Positions 23,757-32,812 of a stretch of DNA of 52,701 bases are shown here, one piece after another. Location: positions 64,657 through 117,357 of the forward strand of contig JAKSCV010000073.1 of assembly GCA_022360445.1 (NCBI GenBank), given 5' to 3'. The DNA is from Gammaproteobacteria bacterium. Lineage in GTDB: Bacteria > Pseudomonadota > Gammaproteobacteria > UBA5861. The position numbers and the translations under genes are program-made. Position 1 is the first letter of the stretch. Each line of letters opens with the position of its first letter. The notes beneath the pieces are model-generated. The model had not been told where the DNA came from, made no database searches, and saw nothing but the letters and a program-made list of their open reading frames with translations.

Positions 23757-25508
23757 TTACTCGGAGAGGTTATTCAAGGAATTTATAAGCACGGTTCGTG
23801 CCGTTGAGCTGCCTTCTTCCAGAATGGCTTGAGTGAGGAGCTCGATATCCTCAAGTGAAGTATCAAGAATGACCTTTTTGATTTCCAGGGAAGCACGAGG
23901 TGGTGTGCTGAAAGCACGTAAACCGAGACCTAACAACAGTCGTGTGTAACGAGGGTTGCCAGCCATTTCTCCGCACATGGAGACAGGAATGTTGTATTTT
24001 TTCCCCGTATCAATAGTCCGTTTTATTAAGGTCAAAACCGCCGGCGAAAGTGGGTCAAACAGGTAGTCGACGGCATCGTCTGTGCGGTCTACTGCGAGTG
24101 TATACTGAATCAGATCGTTGGTGCCGATGGAGAGGAAGTCAAGATGGGCGGCGAGGTGTTGTACCGTTAATGCTGCTGAAGGTACCTCGATCATGCCACC
24201 TAGTCGGACCTTCTCTTTGAAGGCGATACCTTCATCTTTTAGTTCGGATTTGATTGATTCAATCAGTTTTTTTAGTTCATGCACTTCACTAACATGGGTA
24301 ATCATCGGAAGGAGTATTTGCACAGGGCCATGGCACGCGGCCCGTAAAATTGCTCGCAGTTGGGGAATGATCAGCCGGGGGTTGTGAAGGCAGTAGCGGA
24401 TGCCGCGCAGCCCAAGCGCCGGGTTATGGTGTGCGATTAAGTCTGGAGCAAGGTGCTTATTGAGTTTATCAGCGCCAAGATCAACGGTTCTGATGGTCAG
24501 AGGTGCGCCTGCGAGCTTACGAATAAGCTGGCGATAGACGGCATAGTGAGTTTCTTCGTCTGGTACATCTTCGCGGTTGAGATAAAGGAATTCTGTTCGA
24601 TAAAGTCCAACGCCACTGAGTCCGGTTTGGTGCATTGCGTCAATATCGTTTTCAGAGTCGATATTGGCTTGCTGGTCAATGGGCTCACCACAGGCCGTGA
24701 TGCAGGGCGTTTCGATCAGTAATTTGAGTTTGCGTCGTTTGCTGAGGAATCGACGTTGTTTCTTCAGGAAATGGCCGATTTCTTGGCGGGTTGCTTGTCC
24801 GAGGGTTAAGCCTAGCTCGCCGTCTATGATGAGACGCTCTCCGTCAGCAACGTAACGTCTGGCCTGGTGCACGCCCACAATGGCAGGAATACCGAGGCTT
24901 CTCGCCAGAATAGCCGTATGCGATAGTTGACCGCCTGACTCGGTAATGAATCCCGCAATACCCATATGCTGTAGAAGTACGGTATCCGCGGGTGAAAGGT
25001 CGTCCGCGATAATAATATCGCCCTGCCAGTGGTCAATTTCAGGTGGTGTTTGAATCAGAGGATTATTGTTTTTTGTCAGAGTACGAAGAATCAGTTGAGC
25101 GATGTGATTGATGTCATCCACCCGTGTTTTCAAATAGTCATCTTCCATTGACTCAAAGACACGAATGATGGAGTCCAGCTGTTGGCGTAATGCCCATTCG
25201 GCGTTGCATGCTTGTTCACGGATAATCCGCGCAGGTGCTTCGCTGAACATGGCGTCTTCCAGCATGAGCAAGTGTGTTGCGATAAATTCACCGACTTCAG
25301 CCGGCGCGGTTTCTGGAATGCTATCCCCAATGGATTGCAGTTGGCGCTTGGCATCAAAGATAGCTCTTTGATACCGTTGAACTTCAGCGTCGACTTTATG
25401 GGCCGGGAGGTCCTCTTTGACCACTTCAATGTCGTCGCGGTGCAAGATGTGTGCTTTGCCTAAGGCGATGCCCTTGGAAACCCCAATACCGTTGAGCTGC
25501 ATGCCCAC
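23757..25508 (-). CDS. ptsI: Phosphoenolpyruvate-protein phosphotransferase (enzyme I)
   Basis: A 583-residue enzyme I. The phosphorylated His197 is in GGQLSHTAILARSLGIPAIVG, the PEP-utilising barrel signature TNDLIQYTLAVDRTDD is present, and the Cys-containing loop VSMCGEMAGNP closes the active site. It passes phosphate from PEP to HPr. There is no N-terminal GAF domain as in EI-Ntr (PtsP), yet the neighbours rapZ and HPr and the absence of sugar EII genes suggest a regulatory rather than sugar-uptake PTS. The start is six bases after the HPr stop. Confidence 0.92.
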   Translation of the reverse strand: MGMQLNGIGVSKGIALGKAHILHRDDIEVVKEDLPAHKVDAEVQRYQRAIFDAKRQLQSIGDSIPETAPAEVGEFIATHLLMLEDAMFSEAPARIIREQACNAEWALRQQLDSIIRVFESMEDDYLKTRVDDINHIAQLILRTLTKNNNPLIQTPPEIDHWQGDIIIADDLSPADTVLLQHMGIAGFITESGGQLSHTAILARSLGIPAIVGVHQARRYVADGERLIIDGELGLTLGQATRQEIGHFLKKQRRFLSKRRKLKLLIETPCITACGEPIDQQANIDSENDIDAMHQTGLSGVGLYRTEFLYLNREDVPDEETHYAVYRQLIRKLAGAPLTIRTVDLGADKLNKHLAPDLIAHHNPALGLRGIRYCLHNPRLIIPQLRAILRAACHGPVQILLPMITHVSEVHELKKLIESIKSELKDEGIAFKEKVRLGGMIEVPSAALTVQHLAAHLDFLSIGTNDLIQYTLAVDRTDDAVDYLFDPLSPAVLTLIKRTIDTGKKYNIPVSMCGEMAGNPRYTRLLLGLGLRAFSTPPRASLEIKKVILDTSLEDIELLTQAILEEGSSTARTVLINSLNNLSE

Positions 25509-25514
25509 TGTGGT

Positions 25515-25784
25515 TTAGTCCGGCTCATCAAAGCGATTGTTGATCAAAGCGACAAGGGCATCTTTGGCCTGCTGCTCGTCTTCACCCTCGATATAAAAGT
25601 TCAATACGCTGCCTTGACTGGCGGCGAGCATCATCACTCCCATAATACTTTTAGCGTCCACACGCTGATCACCTTTTTCAAGCTCTATCGTGCTGTGATA
25701 ATTTCCGCACAGCTTAACCAGTTTGGCGGCTGCACGAGCGTGTAACCCTAATTTATTGGTAATTTCAATGTGTTCTGAAATCAT
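25515..25784 (-). CDS. ptsO: HPr/NPr-type phosphocarrier protein
   Basis: An 89-residue HPr-fold protein. The phosphorylation site His15 is in NKLGLHARAAAKLV, the form typical of NPr (PtsO). Ser46 lies in VDAKSIMGVMMLAA, where Gram-positive HPr is regulated. It would receive phosphate from the enzyme I encoded just downstream. It starts 10 bases after the rapZ stop, as in the common rapZ-ptsO gene pair. Whether it acts in nitrogen PTS or another regulatory branch is inferred from neighbours. Confidence 0.88.
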   Translation of the reverse strand: MISEHIEITNKLGLHARAAAKLVKLCGNYHSTIELEKGDQRVDAKSIMGVMMLAASQGSVLNFYIEGEDEQQAKDALVALINNRFDEPD

Positions 25785-25794
25785 GGTGGGAACT

Positions 25795-26646
25795 TTATAA
25801 CTCTCTATGAAGTAAGGAAACTTCTTTCATTCGAGTGTGGAAATAGGCGTACAGTTTTTCGCTCAGGTAGACTGATCGGTGTTGACCGCCTGTACATCCA
25901 ATACAAACGGTCAGGTAGGCTCTGTTTTCCCGTTGGAAGGCGGGTATCCACTGATCCAGAAAGTCTCGAATGGAATGGAACATGTCTTGTACTTCGGTAT
26001 GGGCATCGAGAAATTCTATCACCTCTTTGTCCCTTCCGGTAAGACTACGTAGAGTAATATCCCAGTGTGGGTTCGGCAAACAGCGTACGTCAAACAGGAA
26101 GTCGGCATCGCCGGGTGCACCATGTTTAAAGCCAAATGATTGGATCTGGAGGCTTAAACCGGCACTTGTTTTTGCGATTAAGGCTTTGATGCGTTGACGC
26201 AGCTGGTGTAGCGTCATTTGCGTGGTGTCAATGGTTAACGTCGCGTTAGCAGCAATTTCAGTTAATAGTTTGCGTTCGTCTTCAATAGCTTTAATCAATG
26301 GCTTGCCAGCACCTGAGAGGGGGTGTCGGCGCCGTGTTTCACTGAATCGTTGAACCAGGCGTTGTGTATCTGTGTGTAGAAAAACAACTTCAACGGCTAT
26401 TCCTGTCTTTTCTATTTTTTTCCGGATATTGGAAAAGTCTTTCAGGCTGCTGGTTTCGCTGCGTGCGTCGAGACTGATGGCGATATGTTCATATAGATTG
26501 ACATAAGTGTCCCGAATGCGCTCCAGTAATTCTGGGATTAATCCGGCGGGTAAATTATCAATACAGTAGAATCCCTCATCCTCAAGGGTATGAAGCGCGA
26601 CGCTTTTCCCCGAGCCGGATAAGCCGCTGATAATCGTTAGTTTCAT
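25795..26646 (-). CDS. rapZ: RapZ RNase adapter / nucleotide-binding protein
   Basis: A 283-residue RapZ. It has Walker A GLSGSGKS at residues 8-15, DEGFYCIDNLP near 24-34, and the C-terminal GFKHGAP, DVRCLPNPHW and IGCTGGQHRSVYL motifs. In E. coli RapZ binds GlmZ/GlmY small RNAs and guides RNase E to control glucosamine-6-phosphate synthesis. Here it heads the rapZ-HPr-EI-mgtE run on the reverse strand. ptsN, hpf and rpoN, often found upstream, are absent. Confidence 0.93.
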   Translation of the reverse strand: MKLTIISGLSGSGKSVALHTLEDEGFYCIDNLPAGLIPELLERIRDTYVNLYEHIAISLDARSETSSLKDFSNIRKKIEKTGIAVEVVFLHTDTQRLVQRFSETRRRHPLSGAGKPLIKAIEDERKLLTEIAANATLTIDTTQMTLHQLRQRIKALIAKTSAGLSLQIQSFGFKHGAPGDADFLFDVRCLPNPHWDITLRSLTGRDKEVIEFLDAHTEVQDMFHSIRDFLDQWIPAFQRENRAYLTVCIGCTGGQHRSVYLSEKLYAYFHTRMKEVSLLHREL

Positions 26647-26806
26647 AAGGGCAGGCCATGGCTATGGTTAAGCTAAAACAGTTTAGCGAAATTTAGCTAA
26701 AGAAGAAGAGTACAAGTTAAAGGAACATCAAGCACAATGTGTATCCTATGTTACTTCACAAATATGAACTGTGAAATTTTTCTCTTCATTAAAAGTAGAT
26801 GGTGAG

Positions 26807-27706
26807 TTAACCAAAACGACCGGTGATGTAGTCCTCAGTCAACTGATGTTTGGGGTTTGTAAAGACCTGATCAGTCTGCCCGACTTCGATAAGATAGCCC
26901 AGGTGGAAGTAGGCTGTTCTTTGAGAAACACGGGCGGCTTGTTGCATGGAATGGGTGACGATAGCAATCGTAAAGTTTTGGCGCAGCTCGTCAATTAAAT
27001 CTTCGATATGTGCTGTGGCAATGGGGTCCAATGCTGAGCAAGGTTCGTCCATCAGGATGACATCAGGGCTGACCGCAATGGCACGGGCAATGCATAAACG
27101 CTGTTGCTGACCACCGGAAAGGCCTGTTCCTGGCTGATCCAAACGGTCTTTCACTTCAGTCCATAGGCCTGCGCGTTTCAAGCTGGATTCAACCACCTCG
27201 TCAAGTTCGACTTTATTTTTCGTTAATCCGTGGATGCGTGGCCCATAGGCGATATTGTCGTAAATGGACTTGGGGAATGGGTTCGGTTTTTGAAAGACCA
27301 TCCCAACGCGAGCTCTTAGCAGTACAACATCCATATTTTTATTGTAGATGTCATCATTATTCATGTGGATGTCGCCCTGAACACGGCAACTGTCAACCGT
27401 ATCATTCATGCGGTTGAGACAGCGCAAGAAAGTGGATTTCCCGCAGCCAGAAGGGCCAATCATCGCGATCACTTCATTCGCGCCAATATCTACGGAGACA
27501 TCATGAATCGCTTGTTTTTCTCCGTAAAAAACATTCACATTTCGACACGTCATGCGCGGGCTTTTTGAAAACGGTTCACCGACGGTGTCGCGAGCATCAC
27601 GATGAATTGAAGCTTTGCTCTCCACCTGTGTGGTGTTGTCTAATTCTGAATTGTCCATTGCACCTATTACGTCTGTTTGGCCTTGCGTGATGATTGTATC
27701 AACCAT
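26807..27706 (-). CDS. pstB: Phosphate ABC transporter ATP-binding protein PstB
   Basis: A 299-residue ABC ATPase with Walker [10 protein letters not shown], signature [14 protein letters not shown], Walker [14 protein letters not shown] and the switch His in IAIVTHSM. It energises high-affinity phosphate uptake. An N-terminal extension of about 45 residues precedes the usual start of the fold. The ATG at 27706 is supported by AGGGGC, so the extension is probably real. It is the last gene of pstSCAB; no phoU follows. Confidence 0.94.
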   Translation of the reverse strand: MVDTIITQGQTDVIGAMDNSELDNTTQVESKASIHRDARDTVGEPFSKSPRMTCRNVNVFYGEKQAIHDVSVDIGANEVIAMIGPSGCGKSTFLRCLNRMNDTVDSCRVQGDIHMNNDDIYNKNMDVVLLRARVGMVFQKPNPFPKSIYDNIAYGPRIHGLTKNKVELDEVVESSLKRAGLWTEVKDRLDQPGTGLSGGQQQRLCIARAIAVSPDVILMDEPCSALDPIATAHIEDLIDELRQNFTIAIVTHSMQQAARVSQRTAYFHLGYLIEVGQTDQVFTNPKHQLTEDYITGRFG

Positions 27707-27841
27707 GTGAGCCCCTAATTTTCGCAGTAATTAATTTCTCTGAGCAAGTGTTTGAATATATTTATGTACCGTCTGTATCAATGACACCCACTTTGATTAT
27801 GGTCAGTTCTGATGAAATCCTGTTCACTTCTCTTCATTTCA

Positions 27842-29134
27842 TTACCATCGTCGTTCAAAGCGTTTACGCAATAACACACCGGTGATGTTCATTAATGCCA
27901 AAAAGCCGAGTAACACCATGATGGCCGCTGAGGTCCGCTCTACAAAGGCCCGCTCTGGGCTGTCTGCCCAAAGAAAGACTTGTACGGGCAACGCCGTTGA
28001 GGGATCTGTAATACCCCCCGGTATGTCAACCACAAAAGCAACCATGCCAATGACCAACAGCGGTGCGGTTTCTCCCAATGCTTGCGCCATGCCGATAATT
28101 GTGCCGGTTAGCATGCCGGGCATAGCCAAGGGCAGGACATGATGAGTGACGACTTGCATTTTAGATGCGCCAACACCGAGTGCTGCCTCCCTGATGGAAT
28201 AGGGCACCGACTTTAAAGCGGCACGGCTGGCGATAATAATCGTCGGTAATGTCATTAACGTCAGGACTAGCCCGCCGACAAGTGGTGCGGACCGGGGTAA
28301 GCCCAGGAAGTTGATAAAAATGGCTAAGCCCAGTAATCCGAAGACAATCGACGGTACAGCTGCGAGGTTATTAATGTTAACTTCGATAAAGTCTGTGAAT
28401 CGGTTTTGGGGGGCAAACTCCTCGAGGTAGATTGCTGCGGCAATCCCGATAGGAAAGGATAGCGCCAGTGTGACCAACAACGTATAAAAAGACCCAGCAG
28501 CAGCGCCTAAAATGCCGGCCATTTCTGGGTCTCTGGAATCACCCGACGTAAAAAAAGTCGTGTTAAAGCGCTTTTCGATACGACCATTAGCCATCAGTTG
28601 ATCAACCCATTGGATCTGGTTGTCTTTTAAGCGGCGGTCTTCCTCTGGAATGTCGCGGCTGATATGGCCTTTGATCAGCATGTCGATTTCATCATCAGCC
28701 AGAACCCACACAGACTGCTTTTTGCCGATGAGTTCAGGATGGGCAAGTATCATTTTTCTGAGGGTGTGTGAGGCACCGTTGCTCGCGATAGAGTAGAGCT
28801 TGCGTTTGTCCTGACGGCCGGAAACGTTAGGGAAGGCATCGCGCAGGCTTTGTTTGATAATGCCGCTGTAGTTGCCGTTGATGAGGGTATTTTGATCCAT
28901 TTGACCCTCTGGCGTGATTAAGGCCGGGTCAAAATAAATATCCAGTTTGACGTATGTCTGTTGGAAAGCGGTATAACCCTTGGAAATGATGTCACCAAAG
29001 AGAACACACAAAAATAGCATTGAGATCAGAATCGCACCTATGCCGTAGTATCGAAAGCGCTTCTCTCTTGCGTAGCGTTTTTTTAAACTCGCTCGAACGC
29101 GGTCTTCAACTGAAGGTGTACTGTTGTTATTCAT
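27842..29134 (-). CDS. pstA: Phosphate ABC transporter permease PstA
   Basis: A 430-residue permease. The C-terminal half holds the binding-protein-dependent transport domain with the EAA loop (REAALGVGASKMQ). The N-terminal part has one helix and a periplasmic insert of about 170 residues (DUF3333 type), a form common in Pseudomonas and marine gammaproteobacteria. I chose the ATG at 29134, which follows CGGGAGCA and overlaps the end of pstC, rather than a longer frame without a ribosome-binding site. Confidence 0.93.
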   Translation of the reverse strand: MNNNSTPSVEDRVRASLKKRYAREKRFRYYGIGAILISMLFLCVLFGDIISKGYTAFQQTYVKLDIYFDPALITPEGQMDQNTLINGNYSGIIKQSLRDAFPNVSGRQDKRKLYSIASNGASHTLRKMILAHPELIGKKQSVWVLADDEIDMLIKGHISRDIPEEDRRLKDNQIQWVDQLMANGRIEKRFNTTFFTSGDSRDPEMAGILGAAAGSFYTLLVTLALSFPIGIAAAIYLEEFAPQNRFTDFIEVNINNLAAVPSIVFGLLGLAIFINFLGLPRSAPLVGGLVLTLMTLPTIIIASRAALKSVPYSIREAALGVGASKMQVVTHHVLPLAMPGMLTGTIIGMAQALGETAPLLVIGMVAFVVDIPGGITDPSTALPVQVFLWADSPERAFVERTSAAIMVLLGFLALMNITGVLLRKRFERRW

Positions 29135-30530
29135 ATTGCTCCCGATATTTCCGCACGACGTGCAAGGCAATCACATTCAGAAAAAGGGTGGTGACAAAAA
29201 GCATCAGCCCCAGTGCAAATGCAGCAAGCGTTTTTGCGCTGTCGAATTCCTGGTCACCCACCAAAAGTGTCACAATTTGCACCGTGACTGTGGTGACCGC
29301 TTCCAGAGGGTTGGCGGTTAAATTGGCAGCCAGGCCCGCTGCCATCACAACAATCATCGTCTCCCCGATTGCGCGTGATGCGGCCAGTAAAACACCGCCC
29401 ACGATCCCTGGCAGCGCAGCCGGGATGATGACCCGGCGGATCGTTTCTGACTGTGTGGCACCGAGTCCATAAGACCCATCGCGCATAGCTTGAGGAACTG
29501 CATTGATAACGTCATCCGAAAGAGATGATACAAACGGAATAATCATAACCCCCATCACCAGGCCTGTGACCAAAGCGCTTTCTGAAGAGATTTCCAGCCC
29601 CCAGCTGGTCCCGAATTCCCGAAACAAGGGGGCCACGGTCAGTGCGGCAAAAAATCCGTAAACAACGGTGGGTATCCCCGCTAAGACTTCCAACAGGGGT
29701 TTGACGACAGCGCGCACTTTACTGTTGGCGTATTCCGAGAGATAGATCGCCGCCATCAAACCGATTGGAACCGCAACCAGCAGCGCGATAAAAGAGATCA
29801 GCATCGTGCCGGTAAATAAGGGAATAGCGCCGAACGATCCGGAGGAGCCAACCTGGTCCGCACGGATGGCAGTTTGTGGGCTCCAGTTGAGTCCGAAGAG
29901 AAAGTCGAGCGGTGGAATCATCTGAAAGAAGCGGATCGCTTCGAATAGAACAGACAAGACGATTCCTATCGTGGTGAAAATCGCGATCGTTGAGCAGGCA
30001 ATGAGCAAATATTTCAGTATGTTCTCGACGGCGTTGCGAGCACGTTGAGAGGGGTTGATTTTTTTGAGTGATATAGACAACCCGATAATGGCAACGAGTA
30101 GCACCAGCACGGCTAGAGCCGCCCGGCTGGTGTTATATAAACTGCTGTAATGTGAGACAGCGGCTTCGATGTCGCTGTCTACTTTGCCACTGACAATGCT
30201 GCCATTGGCTGTGTTCTTGATATCGTTAATGGCCAGAGATAACTGGGAGTCTGGAAGGGTTCGGATGTGCTCGGGCAAATCTTGTACAACCAACTGAGTC
30301 ACGATCTGATCTTCCATCGCCAGCCAAGAAGAAAAAACCAGAAGAGAGGGCAGCAAGCACCAGAGGACCGTGTAAAAACCGTAATAACCTGGCCGTGAGT
30401 GAAGGTCCTTCACTTGCCCGCCGGAGACGGAAACAGCCCGCTTGCGGCCAAAGTAATAAGCTAGGCTGCTCAGCAAAAGTAAAACAAAAAGTAGAGTGGT
30501 AAGCTGCATAGGGGTTAACCGTCTGTCCAC
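29127..30530 (-). CDS. pstC: Phosphate ABC transporter permease PstC
   Basis: A 467-residue permease with an extended N-terminus (a first helix and a periplasmic domain of roughly 65 residues around VQDLPEHIRTLPDSQL) and the C-terminal permease core with the EAA loop (GSYGLGATQSETIRR). It pairs with PstA to form the phosphate channel. The GTG at 30530 and an ATG seven codons later are both possible starts; neither has a strong ribosome-binding site. Its stop overlaps the pstA start. A hairpin separates it from pstS. Confidence 0.92.
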   Translation of the reverse strand: MDRRLTPMQLTTLLFVLLLLSSLAYYFGRKRAVSVSGGQVKDLHSRPGYYGFYTVLWCLLPSLLVFSSWLAMEDQIVTQLVVQDLPEHIRTLPDSQLSLAINDIKNTANGSIVSGKVDSDIEAAVSHYSSLYNTSRAALAVLVLLVAIIGLSISLKKINPSQRARNAVENILKYLLIACSTIAIFTTIGIVLSVLFEAIRFFQMIPPLDFLFGLNWSPQTAIRADQVGSSGSFGAIPLFTGTMLISFIALLVAVPIGLMAAIYLSEYANSKVRAVVKPLLEVLAGIPTVVYGFFAALTVAPLFREFGTSWGLEISSESALVTGLVMGVMIIPFVSSLSDDVINAVPQAMRDGSYGLGATQSETIRRVIIPAALPGIVGGVLLAASRAIGETMIVVMAAGLAANLTANPLEAVTTVTVQIVTLLVGDQEFDSAKTLAAFALGLMLFVTTLFLNVIALHVVRKYREQYE

Positions 30531-30534
30531 AAAA

Positions 30535-30561
30535 TGAGGGGAAGCTTAAAGCTTCCCCTCA
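30535..30561 (-). terminator. Perfect hairpin between pstS and pstC
   Basis: A 13-bp perfect stem, TGAGGGGAAGCTT with its complement and a single-base nominal loop, follows pstS on the reverse strand. It is succeeded by TTTT. It probably acts as a leaky terminator or 3' mRNA stabiliser, so that the binding protein is made in excess over the membrane parts. Confidence 0.65.
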
Positions 30562-30590
30562 CAAAATAGTAGTTCAATGTAACGATACGA

Positions 30591-31634
30591 TTACATAGAG
30601 AGAGTATTTAGCGACTTAACGTCATCTGCAAACTGTTTACGCTCTTCAGTTGGCATGGGAATCAGACCTCTGTCCGAAAGGTAACCTTCTTCGCCCCAAG
30701 CTTGCTCGCTAGCGAACTCAGCCAAGAACTCTTCGATTCCAGGGATGGAGCCAATATGAGCTTTTTTGACATAGAAATAAAGGGATCGTGAAACTGGGTA
30801 AGAACCATCGGCGATCGCGTCGAAAGTGGGTTCTACACCGTCCACTTTGGAACCGTGGACCTTGTCAGAGTTTTGATCCAGGAAGCTGAAACCGAAAATA
30901 CCCAGTGCAGAAGGGTTGGCTTCCAGTTTTTGTACGATCAAGTTGTCATTCTCACCGGCTTCAACATAGGCACCGTCTTCGCGTAGTGTGTGGCAAACCC
31001 CTTTGTAGGCTTTTTTATCTTCTTTTTTCATCGCTTTGATGAAATCAAACTTTTTACAGCCACCTTCCATCGCAAGCTCAACGAAGGCATCGCGTGTCCC
31101 AGAGGTAGGAGGTGGGCCAAGGACTTCAATTTTTACTGCCGGCAAGCTTCCGTTAACATCTTTCCAGGTTTCATAAGGGTTAGAAACCAGTTTGTCACCC
31201 CCTTTCGGGTCAGGCACATCTTTCGCTAATGCCAGGAAGATGTCCTTACGGGTCAGGGTTAGTTGGTCAGCTTTTTTGGAGTTGGCGACTACAATGCCAT
31301 CGTAACCAATTTTGACTTCGATAATGTCTTTGACGCCATTGGTCTGGCATTGATCATATTCAGACTTTTTAATGCGACGAGAGGCGTTAGTAATGTCTGG
31401 GTGTTCAACACCGACACCGGCACAAAACAGTTTCAAGCCACCACCGGATCCGGTGGATTCAACGATTGGCGTCTTAAAGCTCGTTTTTTCGCCAAACTGT
31501 TGAGCAACAACTGTTGAGAAAGGGTAGACAGTTGACGAGCCAACAATGCTGATTTGGTCTCGTGAAGCCGCCTGGGCACCGGTCGCTACCAGGACTGCAG
31601 AGAATGCAGCAATTGCGATAGATTTTCTGTTCAC
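30591..31634 (-). CDS. pstS: Phosphate-binding protein PstS
   Basis: A 347-residue periplasmic binding protein with a signal peptide of about 22 residues (cleavage after AQA). Phosphate-contacting loops are visible: IVGSSTVYPFS near the mature N-terminus, ESTGSGGG, and SGTRDAF further on. It delivers phosphate to PstCA. It is first in the pst operon and follows a 110-base leader region holding four Pho-box half-sites, so PhoB control under phosphate limitation is very likely. Confidence 0.95.
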   Translation of the reverse strand: MNRKSIAIAAFSAVLVATGAQAASRDQISIVGSSTVYPFSTVVAQQFGEKTSFKTPIVESTGSGGGLKLFCAGVGVEHPDITNASRRIKKSEYDQCQTNGVKDIIEVKIGYDGIVVANSKKADQLTLTRKDIFLALAKDVPDPKGGDKLVSNPYETWKDVNGSLPAVKIEVLGPPPTSGTRDAFVELAMEGGCKKFDFIKAMKKEDKKAYKGVCHTLREDGAYVEAGENDNLIVQKLEANPSALGIFGFSFLDQNSDKVHGSKVDGVEPTFDAIADGSYPVSRSLYFYVKKAHIGSIPGIEEFLAEFASEQAWGEEGYLSDRGLIPMPTEERKQFADDVKSLNTLSM

Positions 31635-31749
31635 TTAAATAACTCCTAGTAATTTTAACAAAAGTGAAAAATTAACGTCCACAGTTTGGTTCATTCAGCA
31701 GTTTTAAACCATACACTTATCTGCTTAAGCGCGAGAGTAGAGGGTAATT

Positions 31750-31789
31750 GTTACAGTTTTGTTTCAAAGCGAGTTGAATTTTATGACGG
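31750..31789 (-). promoter_or_regulatory. Tandem Pho boxes upstream of pstS
   Basis: On the reverse strand four 7-base units follow each other with 4-base spacers, exactly 11 bases apart: CCGTCAT, TTCAACT, TTGAAAC, CTGTAAC. The spacers include AAAA twice. This matches the PhoB direct-repeat pattern (CTGTCAT, 4-base AT spacer, CTGTCAC). The outer units are the best matches. It lies about 115 bases before the pstS start. Confidence 0.7.
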
Positions 31790-32086
31790 GGTGGTAAGCG
31801 AGGACTTTTCTTGAAAGTTTTAGATGTTCTATCGTGAGAGTATAAAGTTCGAGATATGGAAAGTTAGGCGTTGACCGTAGGCACCCGGCTTAAAAAAGAA
31901 GGCTGAATTGAGTTCCCAGAGCTCTCATAATTTCCAGGACATTAGTCATGACATCTTCGTTGCCTGTGAGCGATCCGTAACTGACCCAACAGAGCGTGCC
32001 ACTGAGTGTATAATTAATTAACTTAAAAATCGGCTTCATAGCGAACATCAATCAATACATGTTGTCTATTGAGTTTCGACTAATCA
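31790..32086. other. Intergenic stretch upstream of HAD gene
   Basis: Together with the pst promoter side this makes about 450 bases without a gene (31635-32086). A TATAAT hexamer occurs at 32009-32014, about 75 bases before the HAD gene, but has no good -35 partner. An isolated GTTAGGC near 31865 has no partner core. Nothing else was recognised. Confidence 0.4.
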
Positions 32087-32812
32087 ATGAGAGTCTTGAA
32101 TGCCATGAACTCGCGTATTCGCGCAATTTCGTTTGATCTGGATGATACGTTGTGGGAACTGGCGCCCGTGATCTATCGTGCTGAGGCGGTACTCCGCGAC
32201 TGGTTGAACGAACACCACCCGCAATTCGCAGCGCACTATCCAGAAAATCAGCTGCGCCAGTTGCGGATCGAGATGATTAAAAAGGAACCTCACTGGATGG
32301 GGGATGTCAGCGAGATGAGGAAGGAAGCACTGCGCCGGGCTGCTGAAGATGTTGGGTATCCTACGCTCTTTATTGAAGAAGCCTTCCGGGTTTTCCTCGA
32401 GGCAAGGAATCAGGTCGCGTTCTATGATGATGCGCTGCCAGTATTGGACCAACTGGCGAAGAGCGATCGCTACAAATTAGCGGCTCTGACCAATGGTAAT
32501 GCCAATCTGGAGCAGGTTGGACTAGACCACCTGTTTCATCTGGAAGTGAGCGCAACTTTTGACATGCCGATGAAACCGAACCCGGACATGTTCTACTACA
32601 CCTGTGAAGTGTTTGACATTGCCCCGTTGCAACTTCTGCATGTTGGTGACAGTCCCAAAAGCGATGTGCTGGGTGCGCAGCGTGCGGGCGTGAAGACGGT
32701 TTGGTTGAACCGTCGGGCAGAAGATTGGCCAGATGATTTGGAGCCGCCGGATTTTGAGTTGACTTCACTTAATGGGTTACTGGGTATTTTGGTCGAGGCT
32801 GATGGAATCTAA
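32087..32812 (+). CDS. HAD-family phosphatase (YigB-like)
   Basis: A 241-residue HAD hydrolase. Motif I is FDLDDTLW (nucleophile Asp17, acid Asp19), motif II is LAALTNGN, motif III Lys is in MKPNPDMF, and motif IV is HVGDSPKSD. The length, the C1 cap and the opening resemble E. coli YigB, an FMN phosphatase of riboflavin metabolism; other small phosphates are possible. An ATG at 32105 is an alternative start. The end overlaps the next gene by 11 bases, indicating coupling. Confidence 0.85.
   Translation: MRVLNAMNSRIRAISFDLDDTLWELAPVIYRAEAVLRDWLNEHHPQFAAHYPENQLRQLRIEMIKKEPHWMGDVSEMRKEALRRAAEDVGYPTLFIEEAFRVFLEARNQVAFYDDALPVLDQLAKSDRYKLAALTNGNANLEQVGLDHLFHLEVSATFDMPMKPNPDMFYYTCEVFDIAPLQLLHVGDSPKSDVLGAQRAGVKTVWLNRRAEDWPDDLEPPDFELTSLNGLLGILVEADGI

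Noticed and set aside
31864-31870. Isolated GTTAGGC core upstream of the HAD gene
   Set aside because: No partner RYYYAAC core at a suitable distance and no palindrome, so not called attC.
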